Source: Streptacidiphilus melanogenes (GTDB taxonomy: Bacteria; Actinomycetota; Actinomycetes; Streptomycetales; Streptomycetaceae). From it: a stretch of DNA of 47,185 nt. Shown here piece after piece: positions 39,562 through 47,185 of the stretch. The notes beneath the pieces were generated by a model. It had not been told where the DNA came from, did not search any database, and was given only the letters and a program-made list of their open reading frames with translations. The position numbers were made by a program, and so were the translations under genes. Each line of letters opens with the position of its first letter. Position 1 is the stretch's first letter. The stretch covers positions 103,497 to 150,681 of the forward strand of contig NZ_BBPP01000009.1 in NCBI RefSeq assembly GCF_000787835.1, read 5' to 3'.

Positions 39562-41523
39562 ATGCTGTCGATCGTCGGGTTGATGAAGCGGCTGCTGGTG
39601 GGCGTGCCCGTGCCGAACGAGAAGCTCGGTGAGGCGACGCTGCCGAAGAAGATCGCACTGCCGGTCTTCGCCTCGGACGCGCTGTCCTCGGTGGCCTACG
39701 CCACCGAGGAGATCCTGCTGGTCCTGTCGGCCGGCGGGGTCGCGTTCTTCCACTTCACCTGGTATGTCGCGGCCGCGGTGGGGCTGCTGATGCTGGTCGT
39801 CGTGGCCTCCTACCGGCAGAACGTGCACGCCTACCCGTCCGGCGGCGGTGACTACGAGGTCGCCACGGAGAACCTGGGCCCGAAGGTCGGCCTCACGGTG
39901 GCCAGCGCCCTGCTGGTCGACTACACCCTCACCGTGGCGGTCTCGGTCTCCTCGGGAGTGGCGAACCTCGCCTCGGCCTTCCCCGTCCTGAACCACGAAG
40001 CAGTGCTGATCGCGGTGCTGGTGATCGCGACGATCATGCTGCTGAACCTCCGGGGCGTGCGCGAGTCCGGGGTCGCCTTCGCGATCCCCACCTACTGCTT
40101 CGTCGCCGCCGTCGGCCTGATGATCCTCGCGGGCGTGCTGAAGATCGCGACCGGGCACCAGCTCGTCGCCGAGAGCGCGGGCTACCAGGTCAGGCCGACC
40201 GGGACGTTCACCGGCCTGGCCCTGGTCTTCCTGCTGCTGCGGGCCTTCGCCTCGGGCTGCACCGCCCTCACCGGGGTGGAGGCCATCAGCAACGGCGTGC
40301 CCTCGTTCAAGCCGCCCAAGAGCAAGAACGCGGCCACCACCCTGGCCCTGCTGGGAACGATCGCGGTGTCGATGTTCGCCGGCGTCACCGCGCTGGCCCT
40401 GGCGAGCCACGTGCACGCCGCGGACCCGGCGAACCTGGTCGGGCTCCCCCCGGGGCAGACCCCGCGCACCGTCATCGCCCAGGTGGGCCGTTCGGTGTTC
40501 GGCGCCGGCTCACCCCTGTTCTTCATCCTCCAACTGGTCACCGCGCTGATCCTGGTCCTCGCGGCGAACACGGCGTTCAACGGCTTCCCGGTGCTCGGCT
40601 CGATCCTCGCCCGGGACGGCTACATGCCCCGGCAACTGCGCACGCGCGGCGACCGCCTCGCCTACTCCAACGGCATCGTGCTGCTCGCCGGTTTCGCCAT
40701 CCTCCTCGTGATCGCCTTCGACGCCTCCCCGACGCGGCTCATCCAGCTCTACATCGTGGGCGTGTTCGTCTCCTTCGTGTGCAGCCAGACCGGCATGATC
40801 CGGCACTGGAACCGGCTCCTGCCGGTCACCACCGACCCCGCAGCCCGCCGGCACATGCTGCGGTCCCGGGTGATCAACGCGATCGGCGCCGCCTTCACCG
40901 GCGTCGTGCTGGTGATCGTGCTCGCCACCAAGTTCGCCAAGGGCGCCTGGATCGTCGTGCTCGCCATGCCCGCCATCTGGCTGCTGATGCGGGCCATCCA
41001 ACGCCACTACGCCGCCGTCGCCACCGAGTTGGCCCCACCACCGGTCCTGCGGGTCACGCCGCCCTCGCGCAACTACGCGGTCGTCCTGGTCTCCAAGCTC
41101 CACCTGCCCACACTCCGGGCGCTCGGCTACGCCATGGCCACCCGCCCCAACCGCCTGGAAGCGGTCACCGTGGACCTCGACCCGGCGGAGACCCAGGCGC
41201 TCATGGCCCAGTGGGAGGAACGGGACATCCCCGTCCCGCTGACGGTGATCGACTCCCCCTACCGCGAAGTCACCCAGCCGATCGTCGAGCACGTCAAACG
41301 CCTGCGCTCCGAGAACCCCAACGACATCGTGACCGTCTACATCCCCGAGTACGTGCTGGGGCACTGGTGGGAACAGCTCCTGCACAACCAGTCCGCCCTG
41401 CGGCTCAAGGGCCGACTCTTGTTCGAACGCCGCGTCGTCGTCGCCAGCGTCCCCTACCAGCTGCGATCCGCCACCCACGGCGGCACCGAGCCTCCCCCGC
41501 CCGGCGGCCTGAAGCGGCGCTGA
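39562..41523 (+). CDS. KimA-like potassium/proton symporter (APC superfamily)
   Basis: A 653-aa membrane protein with about twelve transmembrane helices and a roughly 180-residue cytoplasmic C-terminal domain. The N-terminus (LPKKIALPVFASDALSSVAYATEEILLVLS) and ASYRQNVHAYPSGGGDYEVATENLG match the KimA (formerly YdaO) family of high-affinity K+ importers, which are inhibited by c-di-AMP in Firmicutes. The C-terminal part (NYAVVLVSKLHLPTLRALGYAMATRPNRLEAVTVDLDP) is the universal-stress-like domain that binds the nucleotide. Many family members are annotated merely as amino acid permeases. It is probably leaderless (TAGCCT ahead). Confidence 0.88.
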   Translation: MLSIVGLMKRLLVGVPVPNEKLGEATLPKKIALPVFASDALSSVAYATEEILLVLSAGGVAFFHFTWYVAAAVGLLMLVVVASYRQNVHAYPSGGGDYEVATENLGPKVGLTVASALLVDYTLTVAVSVSSGVANLASAFPVLNHEAVLIAVLVIATIMLLNLRGVRESGVAFAIPTYCFVAAVGLMILAGVLKIATGHQLVAESAGYQVRPTGTFTGLALVFLLLRAFASGCTALTGVEAISNGVPSFKPPKSKNAATTLALLGTIAVSMFAGVTALALASHVHAADPANLVGLPPGQTPRTVIAQVGRSVFGAGSPLFFILQLVTALILVLAANTAFNGFPVLGSILARDGYMPRQLRTRGDRLAYSNGIVLLAGFAILLVIAFDASPTRLIQLYIVGVFVSFVCSQTGMIRHWNRLLPVTTDPAARRHMLRSRVINAIGAAFTGVVLVIVLATKFAKGAWIVVLAMPAIWLLMRAIQRHYAAVATELAPPPVLRVTPPSRNYAVVLVSKLHLPTLRALGYAMATRPNRLEAVTVDLDPAETQALMAQWEERDIPVPLTVIDSPYREVTQPIVEHVKRLRSENPNDIVTVYIPEYVLGHWWEQLLHNQSALRLKGRLLFERRVVVASVPYQLRSATHGGTEPPPPGGLKRR

Positions 41524-41606
41524 CGACGAGACGGAGCGGCACCCGGCTCCACGGTGAACCGGGTACGCTCAGCTCATCGGCGGGAGGTCGACGGGGTGGG
41601 GGCGAC

Positions 41607-42440
41607 GTGCCGGAGTCGGATCCGTTGGACGGCGACATGACCGCCCCGCGCTGGACGCCGTCCACGGTCGACCCGACCGTGGCCACGCCCGCGCGCATCT
41701 ACTCGTACCTGCTCGGCGGCAAGGATCACTTCCCGGCCGACCGCGCGGCGGCGGAGAAGGCCCTGGAGTCGCTGCCGGTCCGGGACTTCGCCCGCGTCAA
41801 CCGCGCCTTCCTGACCCGCGCCGTACGGCACCTGGCCGAGACCGGCCTGGACCAGTTCCTGGACGTCGGCATCGGCCTGCCCGCCCCCGGCAGCACCGCC
41901 GAGACCGCGCTGTCGGTGCGCCCCGACGCGCGGATCGTCGGCGTCGACAACGATCCGATCGTCCTGGCACACGCCCGCGCTGACGGCGGGGAGCCCGCGC
42001 CGTCCGGCACGACGGTCGTCGCCGGGGACGTCCGCCGTCCGGCGGAGATCCTTGCGCATCCCGAGGTACGCGCCCGCCTGGACTTCGACCGGCCGGTCGC
42101 GGTGCTGCTGGTCGCGGTCATGCACTTCGTCACCGACGAGGACGACCCCTACGGCGCGGTGCGCACCCTGATGGACGCCGTCGCCCCGGGCAGTGTGCTG
42201 GTGCTGTCGCAGGTGACCGCCGACCTGGACCCGGAAGGGATACACGCGACGGCGAAGGCCTACGCCCGATCGTCGGTCAGGACCGCCGTGCGCAGCCGCA
42301 AGGAGATCTCCGCGTTCTTCGACGGCCTGGAGCCGGTCGACCCCGGCCTGGTGATGCTGTCTCAGTGGCGGCCGGACGAGCGCGTCCTCGCCGGGGACGA
42401 CCGGATCGGGATGTTCGGCGGCGTGGCCCTCAAGCCCTGA
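41607..42440 (+). CDS. DUF574 family SAM-dependent methyltransferase
   Basis: A 277-aa member of the actinomycete DUF574 methyltransferase family. The hallmark is PARIYSYLLGGKDHFPADRAAAEKAL. It is followed by the SAM-binding QFLDVGIGLPAPGSTAE (family norm DIGTGLPT), ARIVGVDNDPIVLAHARA, and LLVAVMHFVTDEDDPYGAVRTLMDAVAPGSVLVLSQ. Streptomycetes carry many paralogues of unknown substrate. GTG 41607 is preceded by GGTGGGGG, while ATG 41637 (267 aa) is also possible. It ends 10 bases from the convergent amidohydrolase stop. Confidence 0.92.
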   Translation: MPESDPLDGDMTAPRWTPSTVDPTVATPARIYSYLLGGKDHFPADRAAAEKALESLPVRDFARVNRAFLTRAVRHLAETGLDQFLDVGIGLPAPGSTAETALSVRPDARIVGVDNDPIVLAHARADGGEPAPSGTTVVAGDVRRPAEILAHPEVRARLDFDRPVAVLLVAVMHFVTDEDDPYGAVRTLMDAVAPGSVLVLSQVTADLDPEGIHATAKAYARSSVRTAVRSRKEISAFFDGLEPVDPGLVMLSQWRPDERVLAGDDRIGMFGGVALKP

Positions 42441-42450
42441 GGCAGGGTGG

Positions 42451-44073
42451 TCAGTGGTTCGTCCCGGGGTGATGGACGGCCCGGCCGCCGAGAAGCGTGT
42501 GGGTGGGGTTCAGGTCGCGCAGTTCGTCGGCGGGGCTTCGGCCGGGGTCGCGGTCCCAGATCGTGAGGTCGGCGAGGCGGCCGGGGGTGAGCGTGCCCCG
42601 CAGGTGCTCCTCCCCCAGCAGCCGGGCCGCGTTGACGGTGTGCAGGGCGACGGCCTCGTCGTAACTGACAGCGTGCTCCGGGCCCTGGACGCCGATGACG
42701 GTCTGACGGGTCGTCATGCCCCACACCGAGCGCATGGCCCCGAACCGGCCGACGGGGAAGTCCGAGCCGGCGGTGATCAGCGCGCCCTGGTCGAGCCAGC
42801 CCCGGGCGGGGAAGAGCGCGGCCACGCGCTCTGGGCCCCAGAACTCGCGCTCGACCTCGGCGGTGTCGTGCAGCAGCGGTTGCTGGATCGTCACCGGAAT
42901 GCCCAACGCGGCGGCGCGGGCACGCTGTTCGACGCCGGCCAGGCCGCCGTGCTCCATGACCAGGGTCCTGGCGGGCAGGCCCGGGTTGCGCTCCAGGACG
43001 CGTTCGTAGACATCCAGCAGGACGCGGACGGCACGGTCGCCGTAGGCGTGCGTGCCGACCCGCCAGCCGCGGCGGACCACGGCCTCGACGGCTTCGACGA
43101 GGGCGTCGGGTTCCCAGACGAGCGTCCCGGAGAAGGCGTGGTCGCAGGCGTAGGGCTCCTCGGTGGCTCCGGCCTCGAGGCCGCCGTCGAGGCCGAACTT
43201 CACTCCCCACACCTGAAGCCACGGATCGGCGCGGTAGCGCCAGTCCTCCATGGCGTCGAGAAGGTCCTCCACCTGCGCCGCGCTGCCCAGGCCGAGGGCC
43301 GAGACCAGCGCGCGGACGCGGGTGCGCAGGACGCCGCTCTCGTGGGCGGCGAGCAGGAGGGAGTAGTCGTCCAGGGAGACCGCGCAGTCGCGGACGGTGC
43401 CGATGCCGGTGGCGGCGTACTGGCCGCTCGCGACGCGGAGCCCGTCGATACGCCGGGCCCGGTCCGCCGCCGGGACGAACCGTTCCACCAGGCCGAGGGC
43501 GTTGTCGATCAGTCGGCCGTTCAGGCGGCCGTCGGCGTCGCGGCCGATCACGCCACCGGGCGGCACCGGCGTGTCCTCGGTGACGCCCGCCAGCCGCAGC
43601 GCGTAGGTGTTGACGACGTCGTTGTGGCCGCCGCGCTTGACCAGGACGGGGTGCCGGCCGGTCGCCCGGTCGAGCTCCGCCGCGGTGGGCATGCGGCGCT
43701 CGGCGAGGTTGAGCTCCTGCCAGTTGGTGGTGGTGCGGATCCACTCCCCTTCGGGGGTGCGCGCGGCGCGCTCCCGGATCAGGTCCAGGAACTCGGGAAT
43801 CGTGCGGGCCAGGTGGACGGGCACGTCGTGCGCGCTGTGCCCGGCGAAGATCAGGTGCGTGTGGGTGTCGTCGAAGGCGGGCAGGACCGTCGCCCCGGGC
43901 AGGTCCTGGACGACGGTCCTCGCGGTCACCAGGTGGTCGAGGCCGTTCGGGTCCCGGGAAAGCGCGGCGATGCGGTCGCCCCGCACGGCCAGGGCTCGCT
44001 GCGGAGCCTGTCCCGGCACCAGGGTGTGCACGGCCTCGGCCCGGATCAGCAGATCGGCACCGTACTCGGTCAT
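42451..44073 (-). CDS. YtcJ-type amidohydrolase
   Basis: A 540-aa metal-dependent hydrolase of the amidohydrolase superfamily, amidohydrolase_3/YtcJ branch. Metal ligands lie in VLPAFDDTHTHLIFAGHS (H-x-H), VGTHAYGDRAV and the catalytic ITAGSDFPVG. The C-terminus ADLTIWDRDP ... LGGRAVHHPG is the sandwich domain. Members hydrolyse N-acyl or cyclic amides, but the substrate is unknown. The ATG at 44073 follows GGAGGAAGA. A divergent double-domain Lrp-type regulator, 135 bases away, is the probable controller, which points to an amino-acid-like substrate. Confidence 0.92.
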   Translation of the reverse strand: MTEYGADLLIRAEAVHTLVPGQAPQRALAVRGDRIAALSRDPNGLDHLVTARTVVQDLPGATVLPAFDDTHTHLIFAGHSAHDVPVHLARTIPEFLDLIRERAARTPEGEWIRTTTNWQELNLAERRMPTAAELDRATGRHPVLVKRGGHNDVVNTYALRLAGVTEDTPVPPGGVIGRDADGRLNGRLIDNALGLVERFVPAADRARRIDGLRVASGQYAATGIGTVRDCAVSLDDYSLLLAAHESGVLRTRVRALVSALGLGSAAQVEDLLDAMEDWRYRADPWLQVWGVKFGLDGGLEAGATEEPYACDHAFSGTLVWEPDALVEAVEAVVRRGWRVGTHAYGDRAVRVLLDVYERVLERNPGLPARTLVMEHGGLAGVEQRARAAALGIPVTIQQPLLHDTAEVEREFWGPERVAALFPARGWLDQGALITAGSDFPVGRFGAMRSVWGMTTRQTVIGVQGPEHAVSYDEAVALHTVNAARLLGEEHLRGTLTPGRLADLTIWDRDPGRSPADELRDLNPTHTLLGGRAVHHPGTNH

Positions 44074-44195
44074 GTTCTTCCTCCGCCTCGGTTCACTTCG
44101 CAGGTCCTGCGCTGACGAGACCGTTCTAGGGGCGTCGCCGCCGATTCCCGCACTGCGGATGCCTTCGAGCGAGGAAACACGACACCAAGGCCGCC

Positions 44196-44201
44196 TATAG
44201 T
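44196..44201 (+). promoter_or_regulatory. Leaderless -10 element TATAGT for the Lrp-type gene
   Basis: TATAGT with a 7-base gap to ATG 44209 and no ribosome site. Transcription would begin at or next to the start codon. Confidence 0.65.
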
Positions 44202-44208
44202 GCAGATC

Positions 44209-45171
44209 ATGCGCCAGTCACTGGACGAGACGGACCGCCGGATCGCCGCCGTCCTGCTGGCCTCCCCCAGGGCCGGCTGGCGCGAGATCAGCAGCTGTCT
44301 CGGCCTGTCCGAACGAACCGTCGTCCGCCGCGCGGCACCGCTGTACGCCGACGGCACCCTGCGCGCCACCGTGGTCCGCAACCCGATGCACTTCCCCGGG
44401 CTGATCCCGCTCGCCCTGCGCATCCGCTGCCGCCCCAACAAGATCCGAACCGTCGCCGCGGCCCTGGCCCGCCGCCCGGACACCGTCTGGGTCGACATTC
44501 TCGGCGGCGGCGACGAGATCTCGGCGGTCTTCTTCCTCGACGGCCCGGACGCCCGCAACGCCCTCCTGCTGCGCGACCTGCCCGCCACCGAGGCCGTGAA
44601 CGCGTGGACCGCCCACACCCTGCTGCGCGTCTTCCCGACCGCGTTCCGCTGGACCGCCGGCCTGCTCACGCCCGAGGAGACAGCCCGGCTGACGTCCCGA
44701 CCACCGATCGCCACGGCGACCGGCGTCACGTCCCATCCCGCCGACGCGGCTCTGATCACCGCGCTGACCGAGGACGGCCGCGCCACCTACACCGACCTCG
44801 CCCGCCGCGCGGACACCACCGCGCTCACCGCCCGCCGACGTCTGGAAGCGCTGGTGCGCGGGCAGGTTCTGCGCCTCGCCACCGAGGTCGACCTGGCCCT
44901 GCTCGGCGCGCAGGCCGAGGCACTGCTGTGGCTCTCGGTACAGCCCGGCGCGCTGGACCGGACGGCGCAGGCGCTCAGCGTCCACCCCCAGGTCCGGTTC
45001 ACCGCCGCCACCACGGGCCCGGCCAACCTCCTGATCGCCGTCGCCGCGACCGATCTTGACGCCCTCTATGCCTTTCTGGTCACCACCGTCGGTCCCGTCG
45101 ACGGCATCACGACGGTGGAGACCACTCCCCTGCTGGCGACGGTCAAACGCACCGGCCTCACCCGCCTGTGA
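44209..45171 (+). CDS. Double-domain Lrp/AsnC family regulator
   Basis: A 320-aa regulator that contains two fused Lrp/AsnC units. The first has helix-turn-helix LDETDRRIAAVLLASPRAGWREISSCLGLSERTVVRRAAPLYADGTLR and a ligand-binding RAM-like domain. The second starts near residue 173 with HPADAALITALTEDGRATYTDLARRADTTALTARRRLEALVRGQVL and its own RAM domain ending VETTPLLATVKRTGL. Such fused forms are common in actinomycetes and sense amino acids or related metabolites. A GTG at 44200 is in frame, but ATG 44209 fits the TATAGT promoter. Divergent from the amidohydrolase. Confidence 0.92.
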   Translation: MRQSLDETDRRIAAVLLASPRAGWREISSCLGLSERTVVRRAAPLYADGTLRATVVRNPMHFPGLIPLALRIRCRPNKIRTVAAALARRPDTVWVDILGGGDEISAVFFLDGPDARNALLLRDLPATEAVNAWTAHTLLRVFPTAFRWTAGLLTPEETARLTSRPPIATATGVTSHPADAALITALTEDGRATYTDLARRADTTALTARRRLEALVRGQVLRLATEVDLALLGAQAEALLWLSVQPGALDRTAQALSVHPQVRFTAATTGPANLLIAVAATDLDALYAFLVTTVGPVDGITTVETTPLLATVKRTGLTRL

Positions 45172-45189
45172 CCGCTGGGGCGAGGCGGT

Positions 45190-45432
45190 TCACGAAGGGG
45201 CGCGCCGCTCCCAGGAGTCCGGGCCGCCACCGCGCCACTCCACGACGCCCGGACTGTGAACCAGCGCCGTGTCCAGGCCCGCACGGTCCATGAACTCCGC
45301 CACGTCGGCCGTGGCGTACGCGTGCCCGACAGCCTGCCCGAGAACGTCGACCCGCCGAAAGGGTCTCCCGTCCGTCTCCACCTCGACGGGCTGAACCACC
45401 ACATGCGGCCGGTGTGCACTCTCAGCATCCAT
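45190..45432 (-). CDS. Small conserved hypothetical protein
   Basis: An 80-aa acidic protein (VVVQPVEVETDGRPFRRVDVLGQAVGHAYATADVAEFMDRAGLDTALVHSPGVVEWRGGGPDSWERRAP). It resembles a small streptomycete family that ends in the pattern VEWRGGGPxxW. Function is unknown. The ATG at 45432 is preceded on its strand by GCGCGGT only. Its stop lies 18 bases from the convergent Lrp-type gene, and it is divergent from the DMT transporter. Confidence 0.68.
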   Translation of the reverse strand: MDAESAHRPHVVVQPVEVETDGRPFRRVDVLGQAVGHAYATADVAEFMDRAGLDTALVHSPGVVEWRGGGPDSWERRAPS

Positions 45433-45555
45433 ACCGCGCGCCTGCCCCGTTTCCCGCGGGTCACGCCTCGCCCGCGCCATGCGGGCTACGGCCGTCCGGA
45501 GCAGCTTTCCGGTCGTGCCGGTCGACCGGACCCGTCGAAGGGAAGCAATCCCGTC

Positions 45556-46413
45556 GTGCTCGTCCTCGCCGTCGTCTTCGCCGTCCTCGGAGCGGCCAGC
45601 AACGCGGCCGGTACCGCCTTCCAGCGCAAGGCGGCCGCCACCGTCACCCGCGGCGGCGGCCTCAGGCTGCTGCTGGCCCTGGCGCACCGGCCGGCCTGGG
45701 TCGCCGGCATCGCCGGAGTCATCGGGGCTGCCCTGTTTCAGGCCCTGGCCCTGACGTTCGGCCCACTGGCCCTGGTCCAGCCGATCTTCATCCTGGAACT
45801 GCCCTTCGCCCTCCTGATCGCGGCGCCGCTGCTGCACCGACGGCTACCGGCCGCCGGCTGGTACGGCGTGGCGACGGTCGTGCTCGGCCTCGCCCTGCTG
45901 CTGGGGAGCGCCGCGCCTTCCGGCAGCACCAGCCAGGCGCCCATGGACCGTTGGATCCCCGCTCTGGCCGTCTGCCTCGGCCTCATCGCAGCAGCCGTCC
46001 TGGCGGCGGCGCGCTCCGACTCCGCGCTCTTCCGTGCCACGAGCCTGGGCACCGCCGCCGCCGTCGGCAACGCGCTCACCGCAGCCCTGCTGAAGTCGGC
46101 GACCGGGACCTTCTCCGACCACGGCCTGTCGGCCTTCCTCACCACGTGGCAGACCTACGGATTCGCCCTCACCGGCATCGGCGCCGTCCTGCTGCTGGAG
46201 AACGCCCTGCAGGCCGGCTCCCTCGCCGCCTCGCAGCCGGCCCTGACCATCGGCGACGCCACCGTCAGCCTGCTGCTCGGCATCACCTTGTTGGGTGAGA
46301 CCATCCGCACGGGCTGGTGGGTGATCCCCGAAGTCGCAGGCATCGCCATGATCATCGCTGGCGTCCTCACCCTCACGCGCGCCGTTCCGCACATCCGCGC
46401 CTCGACCGACTGA
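45556..46413 (+). CDS. DMT family (EamA-like) transporter
   Basis: A 285-aa integral membrane protein with about nine or ten short transmembrane helices in two homologous halves, the drug/metabolite-transporter architecture. Typical segments are VVFAVLGAASNAAGTAFQRKAA, ALFQALALTFGPLALVQPIFILELPFALLIAAPLL, and in the second half SLAASQPALTIGDATVSLLLGITLLGETIRTGWWVIPEVAGIAMIIAGVLTL. This sub-group is found in many streptomycetes with unknown substrate. GTG 45556 has GGAAGC as a weak ribosome site. Confidence 0.87.
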   Translation: MLVLAVVFAVLGAASNAAGTAFQRKAAATVTRGGGLRLLLALAHRPAWVAGIAGVIGAALFQALALTFGPLALVQPIFILELPFALLIAAPLLHRRLPAAGWYGVATVVLGLALLLGSAAPSGSTSQAPMDRWIPALAVCLGLIAAAVLAAARSDSALFRATSLGTAAAVGNALTAALLKSATGTFSDHGLSAFLTTWQTYGFALTGIGAVLLLENALQAGSLAASQPALTIGDATVSLLLGITLLGETIRTGWWVIPEVAGIAMIIAGVLTLTRAVPHIRASTD

Positions 46414-46463
46414 CGCACGCTCACGACGACGGGGCCCGCGGCTCCGGTGCCCCGCGTGCACAG

Positions 46464-46603
46464 GGCCTGTCGTGCGGATCAGGCCGGATCAGGCCGCGGC
46501 GTCAGGGTGCGCGGATCGCAAGGCGGAGGCGGGGGTACCCCCGGCCGAAGGCTGGGGATCGTGCCCTGCCGTCGCGCGCCCGGCGCGGTCCACACGACAG
46601 GCC
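46464..46603. mobile_element. 140-bp MITE-like element
   Basis: A 140-base stretch bounded by 17-bp imperfect terminal inverted repeats: GGCCTGTCGTGCGGATC (46464-46480) and GGTCCACACGACAGGCC (46587-46603), 15 of 17 positions complementary. Inside are two tandem GGATCAGGCC units and the palindrome GGGGGTACCCCC (46531-46542) followed by a CCGAAGGCTGGGG segment that I recall as frequent between streptomycete genes. It has no coding capacity. Its right end coincides with the stop codon of the coiled-coil gene. No clear target-site duplication is visible. Confidence 0.65.
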
Positions 46604-47185
46604 TAGTCCTGCCGCAGGCCGTCGACTGTGACCTGCTGCTCCTCCAGCCTGGCGCGGAGCTGCTCGGCCCGTCTCCCGGCCGCCGCCAGCTCGTCCTGGG
46701 TCCGCGCGGCGTCGTCCTCGGCCGACCGGAGTGCGCCGCGCGCCTGGTCCAGGGCCTGCTCCGCCTGCCGGAGCCGCTCCTGGCTCGCGCGGCGCTGCTC
46801 GGTGGCGTGCTCGGCCTGTGTGCGGGCGTGGTCGAGGGCGGTGGCGGCGGCGCGCTCCTCCGCCTCCAGTCGGTGCAGTACCTGCTCGGCCTCGGCGAGC
46901 CGCCGCTCCTGCCCGCCCGCCCGGACCGGTTCTTGCCCGAGGGGCGGGGACGGGCGGCCCCGGGCACGTGCGGGCGCGCCCGCGGGCAGGTCCGCGAGCG
47001 TACTGCCGGAGGCGAGGCCGTGGGTGAGTCGGCCTGCGGCGAACTGCTCGGCCACGTTGTCGTCGGCGAGGACGGCGCGCAGTGTCTGGTCGAGTTCGTC
47101 CGCGGCCTGTCCCCCGACCGGCTGCCCGGCCTCCGCCGCCTCCCGACGCGCCTGCGCGGCGACGGCTTGGACGAGCGCAGTGCGC
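46603..47185 (-). CDS. Coiled-coil protein (5' end outside the window)
   Basis: The C-terminal 193 residues of an alanine/glutamine/arginine-rich protein that begins beyond the right edge. The first 65 visible residues (TALVQAVAAQARREAAEAGQ, LADDNVAEQFAAGRLTHGLASGSTLADLP) look globular. A Pro-rich link and a long coiled coil follow (EQVLHRLEAEERAAATALDHARTQAEHATEQRRASQERLRQAEQALDQ ... LRARLEEQQVTVDGLRQD). The stop TAG is formed at the edge of the MITE-like element, so the natural C-terminus may have been longer. Function unknown. Confidence 0.8.
   Translation of the reverse strand, partial: RTALVQAVAAQARREAAEAGQPVGGQAADELDQTLRAVLADDNVAEQFAAGRLTHGLASGSTLADLPAGAPARARGRPSPPLGQEPVRAGGQERRLAEAEQVLHRLEAEERAAATALDHARTQAEHATEQRRASQERLRQAEQALDQARGALRSAEDDAARTQDELAAAGRRAEQLRARLEEQQVTVDGLRQD

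Noticed and set aside
1-47185. CRISPR arrays, prophage or conjugative-element modules
   Set aside because: No regularly spaced repeats, integrase, terminase, replication or transfer genes were seen.

Overview
The window is a very GC-rich chromosomal segment. Its third-position GC bias, GTG/TTG starts, purine-rich ribosome sites, DUF574 methyltransferase, large AAA-LuxR regulator, LigD-like ligase and RsbW-like kinase all point to a Streptomycetaceae actinomycete (Streptomyces, Kitasatospora or Streptacidiphilus). Genus is an inference. I found no tRNA, rRNA, CRISPR array or prophage.

Layout. 0-4 kb: the start of a kdpFAB potassium-pump operon on the minus strand, with an extra tiny membrane ORF ahead of kdpF. 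A divergent universal-stress-like gene follows, then a decayed C-terminal scrap of the sensor kinase KdpD. 4-11 kb: a secreted DUF11 protein, a TPR-type regulator, an unrecognised 320-aa protein, an APC permease, a secreted I36-like protein and a DNA-ligase-like protein that lacks the catalytic lysine. 11-17 kb: a VOC protein; a three-gene redox operon (sulfite-oxidase-like molybdoprotein, ferredoxin-reductase-like flavoprotein, DUF6510 zinc ribbon); a membrane protein; a DUF2975/HTH pair with a perfect operator; and a TetR/quinone-oxidoreductase pair with matching operators. 17-18.3 kb: a likely fluoride riboswitch driving crcB-DUF190-crcB, each gene overlapping the next by 4 nt.

18.3-24.4 kb is a molybdenum and nitrate block: a dual-Mop molbindin, a lone ModA lipoprotein with no ModBC beside it, and a very large nitrate reductase/flavodoxin/cytochrome-P450-reductase-type fusion that carries a single-base frameshift. 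A strong GlnR half-box lies ahead of the fusion, so the enzyme is probably nitrogen-controlled. 24.5-28.8 kb holds three signalling genes: a GAF protein, an AAA-LuxR protein and an RsbW-like ATPase.

28.8-37.2 kb: an ECF41-like sigma factor stands back to back with a DrrAB-type ABC exporter. Two divergent copies of what looks like the ECF41 promoter, each with an exact 16-nt spacer, share one inverted repeat between the genes. This is the clearest candidate for an undescribed circuit in the window. An MFS exporter, a MarR repressor with a candidate operator, a PLP decarboxylase, a hydrolase and a TMEM175 channel follow. 37.3-39.4 kb is a patch of poorly conserved small genes. 39.5-47.2 kb: a KimA-like potassium transporter, a DUF574 methyltransferase, a YtcJ-type amidohydrolase divergent from a double-domain Lrp regulator, a small conserved protein, a DMT transporter, and a 140-bp MITE-like element. 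One terminal repeat of that element supplies the stop codon of a coiled-coil gene that runs off the window.
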